DNA from: Clostridia bacterium
GTDB lineage: Bacteria > Bacillota > Clostridia > Oscillospirales > Acutalibacteraceae
Direction: 5' to 3'
NCBI GenBank assembly: GCA_017437005.1
Contig: JAFSBZ010000037.1
Span: 1 to 56,066 of the forward strand
Length of the DNA stretch: 56,066 bases
The notes below the pieces were generated by a model that worked only from the letters and a program-made list of their open reading frames with translations, was not told the DNA's origin and searched no databases. Position numbers and translations under genes: made by a program. Shown piece after piece: positions 6,925 to 15,459 of the stretch (positions are counted from its first letter, which is position 1; each line of letters starts with the position of its first letter).

Positions 6925-8781
6925 ATGAAAAAAATAATGTCGTTTATATTATCTATAATCTTAATAATAACAATCATTCCATTTGGGATATTTGATTTAA
7001 ATGTTATGGCAGCTACTTATCCTACCGATTATAAAAAATGGTCACAAGGTGCATCGTCATACGATAAAATGAATGGTTATGGTTGTTGGGTTGTTGCTCA
7101 AGCTAAATTAATATATGAGTGTAATATAGATAGAAGTTCATCATTTAACCCTGATACATATATGATTTGGGAACAAAACAATGGATATCTAAACTCAAAT
7201 TTTTATCAAGTTAATGGTGTCAATGCTCCTGTTGCATATGCAAAATCCAGAGGGAAAGTATTGAATTATTTAGGTTGTACTTCATCTTCTGTAGAAACAA
7301 AAATATGGGACAATATTTCAAAAGGATATAAAAGTATTGTTTATGTAACAACCTCCGGGGGTTACTCACATTATATAATGATTGCTAATGATTTATCATC
7401 AGCAAACGGCAAACTGTATTGTTATGATTCGTGGTCTGGCTATTCATCTGTTTCTCCGCAAAGCATTGCTTCCAGAAATTATCGCTCAATAAACGAAGTA
7501 TATAGTTATTCAAGTAACAACTCTTCTATCGGTACGCACACACATAACCACACAATTTATGAGTACGAAGCTACACATCCACATAAGTACTATAAAAAGT
7601 GCAGTTGTGGTGATTACTATTATACAGGTGAAACTGCAAAAGTATCTACATGTTTAGAATGCGAAGATGTCACCATCAAAAACACAGGTGTAGAAAATGT
7701 TACAAGCTCAAATGCATTTGTTAAGGGTGTGGTTTACAAAGCAAAATCTGCAAAAGTTGAAAAGGTTGGAATAAAAATTCGTAAGGAAGAAAACACATAC
7801 ACACAAGAGTGGAAATTTCATCAACCACCAGCTTCATCAACTCATACAGATACAAATGAAATTATATTAACTTGGGATTTAACTGCAGAATGTGGATATG
7901 TTTTAAGGCATGCCACAAAGTATTATTACAAGTTATATGCAAGAATTGATGGTGTCGATTATTTTAGCGAAGAGGCTTCTTTTACCACCACTGGTTCGCA
8001 TTCTTACGATTCTTGGACGACCACAACTGCTTCCACATGCACAGTAGCAGGAACACAAACAAGGACATGTTCTTGTGGTAAAAAGGAAACGCAATCAATA
8101 GCAGCTAAAGGTCATGAATATAAATCAACATTTACTGTAGATAAAGAAGCAAGTTGTGCTGAAGCAGGTAGTAAATCGCGTCACTGCATACGCTGTAGCG
8201 CGAAAACAGAAATAACCGAAATAGCAAAATTGGAACACACATATACCTCAAATTATGACGATAGCTGTGATAAATGCGGAGAGTTACGTGCATTAGTATT
8301 TACTTATAGGTTTTATGACTGGACGTTTGATTTTGATAATGCTACGAAATTAATGTCAGAAGTTTTAATCTCTGGTGGTAGTTTTGGCGAAGTAATGAAA
8401 GCGCTTGATAAAGGATTAATAGAAAGTAAGGAGGTGTTGTCAACAGATACACTCACTCTACCTGATATACCCGAAAGAGATGGATATATATTTACCGCTT
8501 GGAAGATATTAGTAAGGCCGGGAGAAACCGTACAGGATGTAACGTATAACATGTATATTTTACAGGCGGAATACGAAGCTTTACCATATGTATCTGGTGA
8601 TTTAAATAATGACGGAAAAATCAACGGCCGTGACTATGGTATGCTTATGCAGTATTTAAATGGTTGGGATGTTACAATTAATGTTGATGCCGCCGACGTA
8701 AATAGTGATGGAAAGATTAACGGTCGTGACTATGGCATGCTTATGCAGTATTTAAATGGTTGGGACGTAGAGCTTAAATAG
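6925..8781 (+). CDS. Secreted C39-like cysteine-peptidase-fold protein with C-terminal dockerin
   Basis: The 618-residue exported protein starts with a signal peptide ending near AA-TYPTD (29-31). Residues 32-200 resemble C39-like papain-fold peptidases, with C54 in GYGCWVVAQAK, H149 in SHYIMIAND and D168 in YDSW as the likely triad. Three cysteine-rich segments follow (about 220-245, 350-400, 400-455) containing CSCG and CxxC pairs, as in many Firmicute surface proteins. An InlB/Listeria-Bacteroides-repeat-like segment spans about 460-550. A type I dockerin occupies 558-618, whose two halves share DGKINGRDYGMLMQYLNGW exactly. It would be secreted and attach to a cohesin. Peptidase activity is inferred from the triad, not shown. 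It is monocistronic, divergent from the XRE gene. Confidence 0.82.
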   Translation: MKKIMSFILSIILIITIIPFGIFDLNVMAATYPTDYKKWSQGASSYDKMNGYGCWVVAQAKLIYECNIDRSSSFNPDTYMIWEQNNGYLNSNFYQVNGVNAPVAYAKSRGKVLNYLGCTSSSVETKIWDNISKGYKSIVYVTTSGGYSHYIMIANDLSSANGKLYCYDSWSGYSSVSPQSIASRNYRSINEVYSYSSNNSSIGTHTHNHTIYEYEATHPHKYYKKCSCGDYYYTGETAKVSTCLECEDVTIKNTGVENVTSSNAFVKGVVYKAKSAKVEKVGIKIRKEENTYTQEWKFHQPPASSTHTDTNEIILTWDLTAECGYVLRHATKYYYKLYARIDGVDYFSEEASFTTTGSHSYDSWTTTTASTCTVAGTQTRTCSCGKKETQSIAAKGHEYKSTFTVDKEASCAEAGSKSRHCIRCSAKTEITEIAKLEHTYTSNYDDSCDKCGELRALVFTYRFYDWTFDFDNATKLMSEVLISGGSFGEVMKALDKGLIESKEVLSTDTLTLPDIPERDGYIFTAWKILVRPGETVQDVTYNMYILQAEYEALPYVSGDLNNDGKINGRDYGMLMQYLNGWDVTINVDAADVNSDGKINGRDYGMLMQYLNGWDVELK

Positions 8782-8794
8782 TCTATATTATGAT

Positions 8795-8828
8795 AAAAAC
8801 AGCGAGGAAATTCCTCGCTGTTTTTTTA
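8795..8828. terminator. Bidirectional terminator between dockerin gene and degV-family gene
   Basis: The stem AAAAACAGCGAGGAA/TTCCTCGCTGTTTTT has a minimal loop, and T-runs appear on both strands. It separates the convergent genes. Confidence 0.85.
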
Positions 8829-9659
8829 GTGTTTTTCAAAACCTATAAGCACGCCGCCTTTTTCGGCATAAAAGCTACATAGTCCGCGACACTCGTAAAT
8901 TTCGATATTAATATTGCCGAATTGTTTTATAAGTTCTTCTTTTAATATATTAGCAAAATCAAGATTAAGACAGTGTGCGATACGTACTTTGCCTGATGTA
9001 AAGCCCTCTTCGCGCATACGGTTTATTATGGTGCATATTGACTTTGTTTCACCACGTACTTTATCAAGTGGTTGAAGGTCGCCTTTATCACTTGCTTTGC
9101 CGATAACCCTTATTCCAAGCAGCCCTGCCGCTTTTGCGGTAAGGTGACTGACTCTACCGTTGTTGGCAAGGTTTTTCATAGATTCAAGCATAAATAAAAG
9201 TCCCGTTTTTTGCGTATATAAATCTATTCCGTTGCAAATATCTTCAAAGGATTTACCCAGTAAAATCAGTTCTTTTATTTTTTCTATAATAAGTTTCATT
9301 TCAGGACCTGTTGAAAGAGAATTAATTACAAATACTTTACGTTCGGGATGCATTTCTTCATATAATTGTTTGGCTATACACGCGGCATTGTAGCATCCCG
9401 AAAGCGTTGCCGTAATAGTTATGCAAAAAATATATTGAGCATCACCAAAGGAAGTGAGCCATTCGTCTGTGTTTGGACAGGATGAGGACGATTTGCCTTT
9501 GTATTTTAAAAGGTCTCCTACCATCGTAGCAACATTTAGATTATGGTCGTCACAGTATTCTTGGTTTTCGGTTATAATTTTAAGCGGCGCTACCGCAAAG
9601 GGTATGCCGTCAAAGTTGAGTATATCTGATGATGAGTCGGTAACAATTTTAAAATTCAT
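8826..9659 (-). CDS. DegV family fatty-acid-binding protein
   Basis: The 277-residue protein begins MNFKIVTDSSSDI, the standard DegV N-terminus. It carries the later family blocks NSLSTGPEMKLIIEKI and LANNGRVSHLTAKAAGLLGI. DegV/FakB proteins bind a fatty acid and present it to the FakA kinase for phospholipid synthesis. No fakA is adjacent. The start at 9659 is preferred over an upstream in-frame ATG because AAGGAG sits eight bases before it and the length then matches the family. It is a single gene. Confidence 0.88.
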   Translation of the reverse strand: MNFKIVTDSSSDILNFDGIPFAVAPLKIITENQEYCDDHNLNVATMVGDLLKYKGKSSSSCPNTDEWLTSFGDAQYIFCITITATLSGCYNAACIAKQLYEEMHPERKVFVINSLSTGPEMKLIIEKIKELILLGKSFEDICNGIDLYTQKTGLLFMLESMKNLANNGRVSHLTAKAAGLLGIRVIGKASDKGDLQPLDKVRGETKSICTIINRMREEGFTSGKVRIAHCLNLDFANILKEELIKQFGNINIEIYECRGLCSFYAEKGGVLIGFEKH

Positions 9660-9690
9660 AGTAAAATCTCCTTGTAAAAGCAATACACTA

Positions 9691-9720
9691 ATTATATGTA
9701 AAACACGGTTTAAAAGGCAA
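9691..9720 (-). promoter_or_regulatory. Promoter of the DegV-family gene
   Basis: TTGCCT and TATAAT are 18 bases apart on the minus strand, about 30 bases upstream of the chosen ATG. This also supports the downstream start. Confidence 0.6.
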
Positions 9721-9800
9721 TCTACAGATAGTTTTGACAACTCTACAGGCAAAAAAACAAACTCTACTGAGAAAAGAGTGGATAAAATTGCATAAAAATA

Positions 9801-9829
9801 TTGCCTTTATCCATAATTTAGGATATAAT
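9801..9829 (+). promoter_or_regulatory. Promoter of the DUF951-prfA operon
   Basis: TTGCCT and TATAAT are separated by 17 bases, with the start about 25 bases before the DUF951 ATG. No other clear promoter appears before the M18 aminopeptidase gene, so the five genes probably share it. Confidence 0.65.
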
Positions 9830-9862
9830 ACTATGATAGAAAAATAGGCGGTGAGAAGTATT

Positions 9863-10057
9863 ATGGATATAAACGTAGGCGATGTTATACAAATGAAAAA
9901 AAATCACCCGTGCGGTAGTAATACATTTACGGTGCGACGCATTGGTATGGATTTTAAAATTGTGTGTAACGGTTGTGGACACGAAGTGATGCTTCCAAGA
10001 AAAACTGTTGAAAAAAGTATAAAAAAGATATTAACCTCAAATGGAGAGAATAAATAA
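9863..10057 (+). CDS. DUF951 family protein
   Basis: The 64-residue protein begins [20 protein letters not shown] and contains a Cys-x2-Cys pair in [13 protein letters not shown], the DUF951 signature common in Firmicutes. Basic residues and the CxxC suggest a small nucleic-acid-linked protein, but the function is unknown. The ATG at 9863 is chosen over a GTG at 9851, which lies inside the ribosome site AGGCGGTGAG. Its TAA shares one base with the ATG of prfA, so it is translationally coupled to release factor 1. Confidence 0.88.
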   Translation: MDINVGDVIQMKKNHPCGSNTFTVRRIGMDFKIVCNGCGHEVMLPRKTVEKSIKKILTSNGENK

Positions 10058-11133
10058 TGTTTGAAAAACTTTCTGCGGTTGAGAGCCGCTATGAGCAAAT
10101 TGGTATAGAGCTTACACGTCCTGACGTGGCAAGTGACAATGTGCTTTTTACAAAACTGATGAAAGAGCATAGCGAACTTACACCAATTGTAGAAAAGTAT
10201 CGCGAATACTGTGCTGCAGTAAATGCCGAAAAAGAGGCACTTGAGTTGTTGGAAGCTGGCGGACTTGATAAAGATTTTAAAGAGCTTGTTGAAGAGGAGC
10301 TTTCTGAGGCAAAGGAAAAAATAACCACCAGTGCTGACGAGCTTAAGATATTATTGTTACCAAAGGATCCTAACGACGATAAAAACGTCATTGTCGAAAT
10401 CCGTGGTGGCGCGGGCGGTGAAGAAGCGGCGCTTTTTGCAGGTTCGTTATTTAGAATGTACTCAATGTATGCCGAAAGCAAGCGTTGGCACATAGATATA
10501 ACCAATGCAAATGAAACCGAGCTTGGTGGCTACAAGGAAATAAGCTTTATGATAGAGGGCGCAGGAGCGTATTCACGCTTTAAGTATGAAAGCGGTGTTC
10601 ACCGCGTACAGCGTGTGCCCGATACCGAAACACAAGGTAGAATTCATACATCTACTGTAACGGTTGCAGTTTTGCCCGAAGCCGATGAGGTAGAGTTTGA
10701 GCTTAATCCTGCCGACCTTAAAATTGATACATTTCGCTCTTCTGGCGCGGGTGGTCAGCATATTAATAAAACTTCATCTGCTATACGTGTAACGCATTTG
10801 CCAACGGGTACTGTGGTTGAATGTCAAGACGAACGTAGTCAGTTTAAGAATAAAGAAAAGGCGTTAAAAGTGCTTAGAGCGCGTCTTTATGATGCCGAAA
10901 AAGAAAAAGCCGATGCGGCGCTTGCATCGGACCGTAAGGCGCAGGTTGGTACAGGTGACCGTAGTGAGCGTATTAGAACCTACAACTATCCACAGGGACG
11001 TGTTACCGACCATCGTATAGGTCTTACGCTTTATAAGATTGACAGTATTTTGAATGGCGATATTGACGAGATTGTAGACGGACTTACAACCTATTATCGC
11101 ACCGAGGCATTAAAGGCGCAGGAGAATTCATAA
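10057..11133 (+). CDS. prfA: Peptide chain release factor 1
   Basis: The 358-residue protein is full length for RF1, which terminates translation at UAA and UAG. The catalytic GGQ lies in [18 protein letters not shown]. The stop-codon domain has the RF1-type block [18 protein letters not shown] rather than the RF2 pattern, and no frameshift site is present. It is coupled to DUF951 upstream and followed one base later by tsaC. The RF methylase gene prmC, often next to prfA, is absent from this operon. Confidence 0.95.
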   Translation: MFEKLSAVESRYEQIGIELTRPDVASDNVLFTKLMKEHSELTPIVEKYREYCAAVNAEKEALELLEAGGLDKDFKELVEEELSEAKEKITTSADELKILLLPKDPNDDKNVIVEIRGGAGGEEAALFAGSLFRMYSMYAESKRWHIDITNANETELGGYKEISFMIEGAGAYSRFKYESGVHRVQRVPDTETQGRIHTSTVTVAVLPEADEVEFELNPADLKIDTFRSSGAGGQHINKTSSAIRVTHLPTGTVVECQDERSQFKNKEKALKVLRARLYDAEKEKADAALASDRKAQVGTGDRSERIRTYNYPQGRVTDHRIGLTLYKIDSILNGDIDEIVDGLTTYYRTEALKAQENS

Positions 11134-11134
11134 A

Positions 11135-12154
11135 ATGGTGACTAAAAAATTAGATGCTATAAATGATTATGAAAACTCTATAAATATAGCATCTGAAATA
11201 TTAAAATCGGGCGGTATTGTTGCCGTTCCGACCGAAACGGTTTATGGCTTGGCGGCTTCTGCCTTTAGCGATAATGCTATAAAGATGGTTTTTACTGCCA
11301 AGGGCAGACCACAGGATAACCCGCTTATAGTTCATATTGCAAGTATAGATATGCTTGACGGTATTACTTGTGATGTTCCCGACATTGCTTATGAATGTGC
11401 AAAAGCTTTTTGGCCGGGCCCCTTTACAATGGTACTACCCAAAGGCGACAACATAGCCGAAAGCGTATCGGGCGGACTTAATACAGTCGCGGTAAGATTT
11501 CCGAGTGAGAAAACTATTTGCGATATAATAAACACGAGCGGATTACCGCTTGCGGCGCCAAGCGCTAACACATCGGGAAGACCCAGCCCCACAACAGCGG
11601 CTCACGTAATAGATGACCTTGACGGAAAAATTGATGCCGTTGTTATGGGTGGTGATTGTACGGTTGGGGTTGAATCAACAGTTGTGTCACTTGTGGGTGA
11701 AAAGCCACGATTGTTACGTCCGGGTGCAGTAACCCCCGAACAGCTTTTGAAAATATTACCAGATCTTATTGTCGATGATGCAGTATTGGAAAAATTAAAA
11801 GATGGAGAGACTGCGGCTTCCCCAGGTATGAAATATAAACACTATGCGCCAAAAACGCGCGCAATATTGGTTGAAGGCTGTAGTAATAGTTTTGTAAGGT
11901 TTGTAAACCAAAAAAGCGATTGCGCTGCGATTTGTTTTGAAGAAGAATATTATAACATTAACATTCCTAAAATATCTTATGGCTCAAAACGTGATGAAAG
12001 CACATTGGCACAAAACGTCTTTTCGGTTTTGCGAGATATTGACAGTCTTGGTGTAAAAGAAGTTTACATACACGCGCCAAGTAAAGAGGGGATGGGTCTG
12101 GCTGTTTACAACCGACTTATACGTGCGTGTGGCTTTAATGTTGTAACGCTTTAG
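11135..12154 (+). CDS. tsaC: Threonylcarbamoyl-AMP synthase with C-terminal Sua5 domain
   Basis: The 339-residue protein makes threonylcarbamoyl-AMP from threonine, bicarbonate and ATP for the t6A37 modification of ANN-reading tRNAs. The YrdC core (about 1-200) shows GGIVAVPTETVYGLA, KGRPQDNPLIVHI and PLAAPSANTSGRPSPT. The SPGMKYKHYAP motif then leads into the smaller Sua5 domain (about 225-339), so this is the long Sua5/YwlC form. CAGGAG lies ten bases before the ATG. It sits between prfA and coaE in a translation-centred operon. Sua5/YwlC is an alternative name. Confidence 0.93.
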   Translation: MVTKKLDAINDYENSINIASEILKSGGIVAVPTETVYGLAASAFSDNAIKMVFTAKGRPQDNPLIVHIASIDMLDGITCDVPDIAYECAKAFWPGPFTMVLPKGDNIAESVSGGLNTVAVRFPSEKTICDIINTSGLPLAAPSANTSGRPSPTTAAHVIDDLDGKIDAVVMGGDCTVGVESTVVSLVGEKPRLLRPGAVTPEQLLKILPDLIVDDAVLEKLKDGETAASPGMKYKHYAPKTRAILVEGCSNSFVRFVNQKSDCAAICFEEEYYNINIPKISYGSKRDESTLAQNVFSVLRDIDSLGVKEVYIHAPSKEGMGLAVYNRLIRACGFNVVTL

Positions 12155-12165
12155 GGGGCGAAAAA

Positions 12166-12759
12166 ATGAGCTTTGTAATTGGTCTTACGGGTCCTACGGG
12201 GGCAGGTAAAAGCAGTGTAACCGCTGTAGCCGAAGAATTGGGATTTAAGGTTGTTGATTGTGACAAGCTTGCTCGCGTTGCTGTAGAAAAGGGTAGCGAC
12301 GGTCTTGACGCTGTGGTAAATGTTTTTGGTGACGATATTTTAAATAGTGACGGTACTTTAAATCGTGCCGTGCTTGCACAAAAGGCATTTTCTACCCCTG
12401 AAAATACCGAACTTTTAAACAAAACGCTTTTGCCTTATATTATGATGCTTGTTCGTGAAGAGATTGATTGTGACAAGGTGTTGCTTGATGCACCAACCCT
12501 TTTTGAAAGCGGCGCAGATAGTATTTGTGATGAAGTTATTACCGTTATATCAGATGAAAAAACACGTCTTGCGCGAATAATGGAACGCGACGGTATTGAT
12601 GAAGAAGCGGCACTGTTACGAATAAAAGCAGGAAAACCTGATGAGTTTTATATAGAAAAAACAGATAATATAGTGTATAATGATTGTGAACTTTCGGTTT
12701 TTAATTTAAAAATACGAAAACTAATAACAAAATTATTGGAGGAACATAACAATGTCTGA
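12166..12759 (+). CDS. coaE: Dephospho-CoA kinase
   Basis: The 197-residue P-loop kinase catalyses the last step of coenzyme A synthesis. Walker A is GLTGPTGAGKSS (residues 6-17), VVDCDKLAR binds dephospho-CoA, and LLDAPTLFESG is the family's central block. GGGGGCG precedes the ATG. Its end overlaps the M18 aminopeptidase gene by eight bases, whose ribosome site GGAGG is inside the coaE end. Confidence 0.93.
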   Translation: MSFVIGLTGPTGAGKSSVTAVAEELGFKVVDCDKLARVAVEKGSDGLDAVVNVFGDDILNSDGTLNRAVLAQKAFSTPENTELLNKTLLPYIMMLVREEIDCDKVLLDAPTLFESGADSICDEVITVISDEKTRLARIMERDGIDEEAALLRIKAGKPDEFYIEKTDNIVYNDCELSVFNLKIRKLITKLLEEHNNV

Positions 12760-14143
12760 TGCAGTAAAAGAACTTAGAGAAAAACTATTTTATGAAAAAA
12801 AGAACGGTCTACTCAAGGCTGATGAGGCTACGCTTGACAGTATGCAAAAATACTGCGAGGGTTATAAGGCTTATCTTGATGCCGCTAAAACCGAGCGCGA
12901 GGCTGTGGCTACCGCTATTGATTTGGCAGAGAAAAAGGGTTTTGTACCTTTTGTAATTGGTAAGCAGTATAATGCCGGTGATAAGGTGTATTTTAACAAT
13001 CGTGGTAAAACTGTGGCTTTTGCAGTAATTGGTAAAGAATTATCTGATAAGGGTATTAACATTACAGCGGCTCACGTTGATTCACCGCGTCTTGACCTTA
13101 AGCCAAACCCACTTTATGAAGAGCTTGAGCTTGCACTATTTAAGACACATTACTACGGTGGTATAAAAAAATATCAATGGACAGCGTTGCCGCTTGCACT
13201 TCACGGCGTTTTTGCCAAAAAAGACGGCAGTATAGTTGAAGTTAATATTGGTGAAGATGATGCTGATCCTAAGTTTGTAATAAACGATTTGCTTCCACAC
13301 CTTGCGCGCGAACAAAATAAGCGTACATTGTCAGAGGGTATTCGTGGTGAAGAGCTTAATGTTCTTATTGGCAGTATGCCATTTAAGAGTGACGAGGGCA
13401 GCGAGCTTGTAAAGCTTAATATTCTAAAGATTTTAAATGAAAAATACGGTGTTACTGAAGAAGACTTCCTTTCAGCCGAGCTTGAGCTTGTTCCTGCAGC
13501 AAAGGCTTGCGATATTGGTTTTGACCGCAGTCTTATTGGTGCTTACGGTCAGGATGACCGCGTATGCGCTTATCCCGCGCTTACTGCTATATTAGAGGTT
13601 GAAGCGCCCGAAAAGACCGCTATTGCAATACTTACCGATAAGGAAGAAATTGGTTCTATGGGCAATACAGGCTTGCAGTCTGACTTTTTACCACACGTTG
13701 TACACGATATTTGCGTAATGCAGGGTTGTGATGAAACTGTCGCTCTTCGTAATTCTAAGTGCTTGTCGGCTGACGTTAATGCCGGTACTGACCCAACCTT
13801 CCAGGACGTTATGGAGCGTAGAAACGCAAGCTTCTTGAACTATGGAGTTGTTGTTACTAAGTACACAGGCGGCGGCGGTAAGGGCAGCACCTCTGATGCA
13901 TCGGCTGAATACGTAGCAGAGGTTCGCGCAATGCTCGATAAAGCGGGCATTATTTGGCAGACAGGTGAGCTTGGTAAAGTAGACGCAGGCGGCGGCGGTA
14001 CAGTTGCTATGTATGTTGCAAACTTGGGTGTAGACGTAATTGACCTTGGTGTACCTGTGCTTTCAATGCACGCTCCTTACGAGACTACATCAAAGCTTGA
14101 CGTATATATGTGCTATCGCGCTATGTACGAATTTATGAAATAA
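12752..14143 (+). CDS. M18 family metallo-aminopeptidase
   Basis: The 463-residue cytosolic zinc exopeptidase removes N-terminal, often acidic, residues. Metal ligands are visible in order: AAHVDSPRLD (H), GQDDRVCAYPAL (D), LTDKEEIGSMG (E/E) and MHAPYETTSKLD (H). Length and motif order match bacterial M18 aminopeptidases (ApeA/ApeB/LapB group). It ends the DUF951-prfA operon and is followed by a bidirectional terminator. Confidence 0.93.
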   Translation: MSDAVKELREKLFYEKKNGLLKADEATLDSMQKYCEGYKAYLDAAKTEREAVATAIDLAEKKGFVPFVIGKQYNAGDKVYFNNRGKTVAFAVIGKELSDKGINITAAHVDSPRLDLKPNPLYEELELALFKTHYYGGIKKYQWTALPLALHGVFAKKDGSIVEVNIGEDDADPKFVINDLLPHLAREQNKRTLSEGIRGEELNVLIGSMPFKSDEGSELVKLNILKILNEKYGVTEEDFLSAELELVPAAKACDIGFDRSLIGAYGQDDRVCAYPALTAILEVEAPEKTAIAILTDKEEIGSMGNTGLQSDFLPHVVHDICVMQGCDETVALRNSKCLSADVNAGTDPTFQDVMERRNASFLNYGVVVTKYTGGGGKGSTSDASAEYVAEVRAMLDKAGIIWQTGELGKVDAGGGGTVAMYVANLGVDVIDLGVPVLSMHAPYETTSKLDVYMCYRAMYEFMK

Positions 14144-14153
14144 TTTAAAAAAA

Positions 14154-14194
14154 TTAAATCGCTTGAGACAAAAATGGTCTCAAGCGATTTTTGT
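14154..14194. terminator. Bidirectional terminator between M18 and GH16 genes
   Basis: The stem AAATCGCTTGAGAC/GTCTCAAGCGATTT with a seven-base loop has T-runs in both directions and separates convergent operons. Confidence 0.88.
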
Positions 14195-14196
14195 TA

Positions 14197-15447
14197 TTAT
14201 TTAAGTTTGTCTGTTTTATATACTCGAACGTAATCGACAATCATATCTGTGTATTCGCCGGGTTTTAATGGAAGTTCACCTGCTTCCTTATTAAAATGTG
14301 AACTTATAAGTATATAGCCCGGTTGATTACATATACCCATTTCTCTTGTGCGGTTAGTTACCTCACCATCCACTAAAAAAACATATTCTTCAGGTGACCA
14401 ATAAAGTGAAAAGGTATGATAATTACCATCAAAAATTTCTTCCATGGCAGGTATAGGAAGATGCTTACTTTTGGTTACGGATTTCCATTCGTTAGTTTTT
14501 TCGTCCAAGTACCAGCCGTAACCATCCCAATGTATAGTCTGGGAGGGAGTTTTTCTGTGGAAAAATGTCTCTACTATATCTATTTCGCATCCGTTTGTCG
14601 CAGTATTATCTTTGGGGGCATTTTGGTCGCCCATATCACCACAGCTAAGCCAAAATGCACCCATAAGCCCTGCGGCGCGGTGAGGAATCATACGAATTTC
14701 AAAATAACCATAGGTTGTTTCAAATTTATTCTCAGTTTCGATAACACTGGTTAGTTGGGTTTGACCTGTTACAGGATCAGGTTCTTTGAGAACCGACATT
14801 CTGTTTATAAGATTTCCCTTTCCGTCAAGGAACGAATTTTGTTTTGAGTATGCGTAGCCATTATCTCGTTTCTCATCCCAAACGTTCCACACATCAGTGT
14901 TAAGCTCGGTGCCGTTAAAATCGTCCTCAAAAACCAATTCCCATTTATCAAATGTAATTGTAAATTCGGTGCTAATCTTTGCTAAATTATGAGTTGCTGT
15001 CAAGGTAATAGAATCGTGTTTTTGACGGTATTCAAACGGAATGGTAACGGTACGGTCTTTTATGGTGATTGATTTATCATCGCAAGAAAGGTAAATTGCA
15101 TAAATAAAAGCGTAGCCTGTGTCGGTAGTTACGGTCTTTACCTCATACTGCGCATCACCACCGGGAATTTCTTTGATACACTCGTATCTTACTTCTTCAA
15201 GACGGGTAAAACCGTAATCTTTTTTTGAAGAAGTATCGGTTTGAGAGGAATCAGGATTTGAAGTGACATTATTATCGGATGAAACATTATCTGAAGTAGT
15301 TTGTCCCATTGATTCATTTGTAGGTTGTGACATTGAAACATAGTCAGAATTTGCCGACAAAAATGAATCGTTAGTTTTTTTGCAACCAATAAAACTTATT
15401 CCTAAAACAAAACAGAGTGAAAATACAATTATTTTTTTAATAGACAT
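14197..15447 (-). CDS. GH16 family lipoprotein (beta-glucanase-like), copy 1
   Basis: The 416-residue lipoprotein has signal peptide MSIKKIIVFSLCFVLGISFI with lipidated C22 (FIGC), then a Ser/Thr/Asn-rich linker (about 25-75). A small beta domain spans 80-165, and the GH16 jelly roll spans 168-415. The catalytic core is E288-I-D290-I-V-E293 (nucleophile, helper, acid/base). Laminarin, lichenan or agar-type beta-glycans are the known substrates of the family; which applies here is not decidable. It follows the second GH16 gene by 12 bases and ends the maf-lgt-folD operon. The copies share fold, linker style and C-terminus (PGEYTDMIVDYVRVY) and look like a tandem duplication. Confidence 0.88.
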   Translation of the reverse strand: MSIKKIIVFSLCFVLGISFIGCKKTNDSFLSANSDYVSMSQPTNESMGQTTSDNVSSDNNVTSNPDSSQTDTSSKKDYGFTRLEEVRYECIKEIPGGDAQYEVKTVTTDTGYAFIYAIYLSCDDKSITIKDRTVTIPFEYRQKHDSITLTATHNLAKISTEFTITFDKWELVFEDDFNGTELNTDVWNVWDEKRDNGYAYSKQNSFLDGKGNLINRMSVLKEPDPVTGQTQLTSVIETENKFETTYGYFEIRMIPHRAAGLMGAFWLSCGDMGDQNAPKDNTATNGCEIDIVETFFHRKTPSQTIHWDGYGWYLDEKTNEWKSVTKSKHLPIPAMEEIFDGNYHTFSLYWSPEEYVFLVDGEVTNRTREMGICNQPGYILISSHFNKEAGELPLKPGEYTDMIVDYVRVYKTDKLK

Positions 15448-15459
15448 CGTAATACCGCC

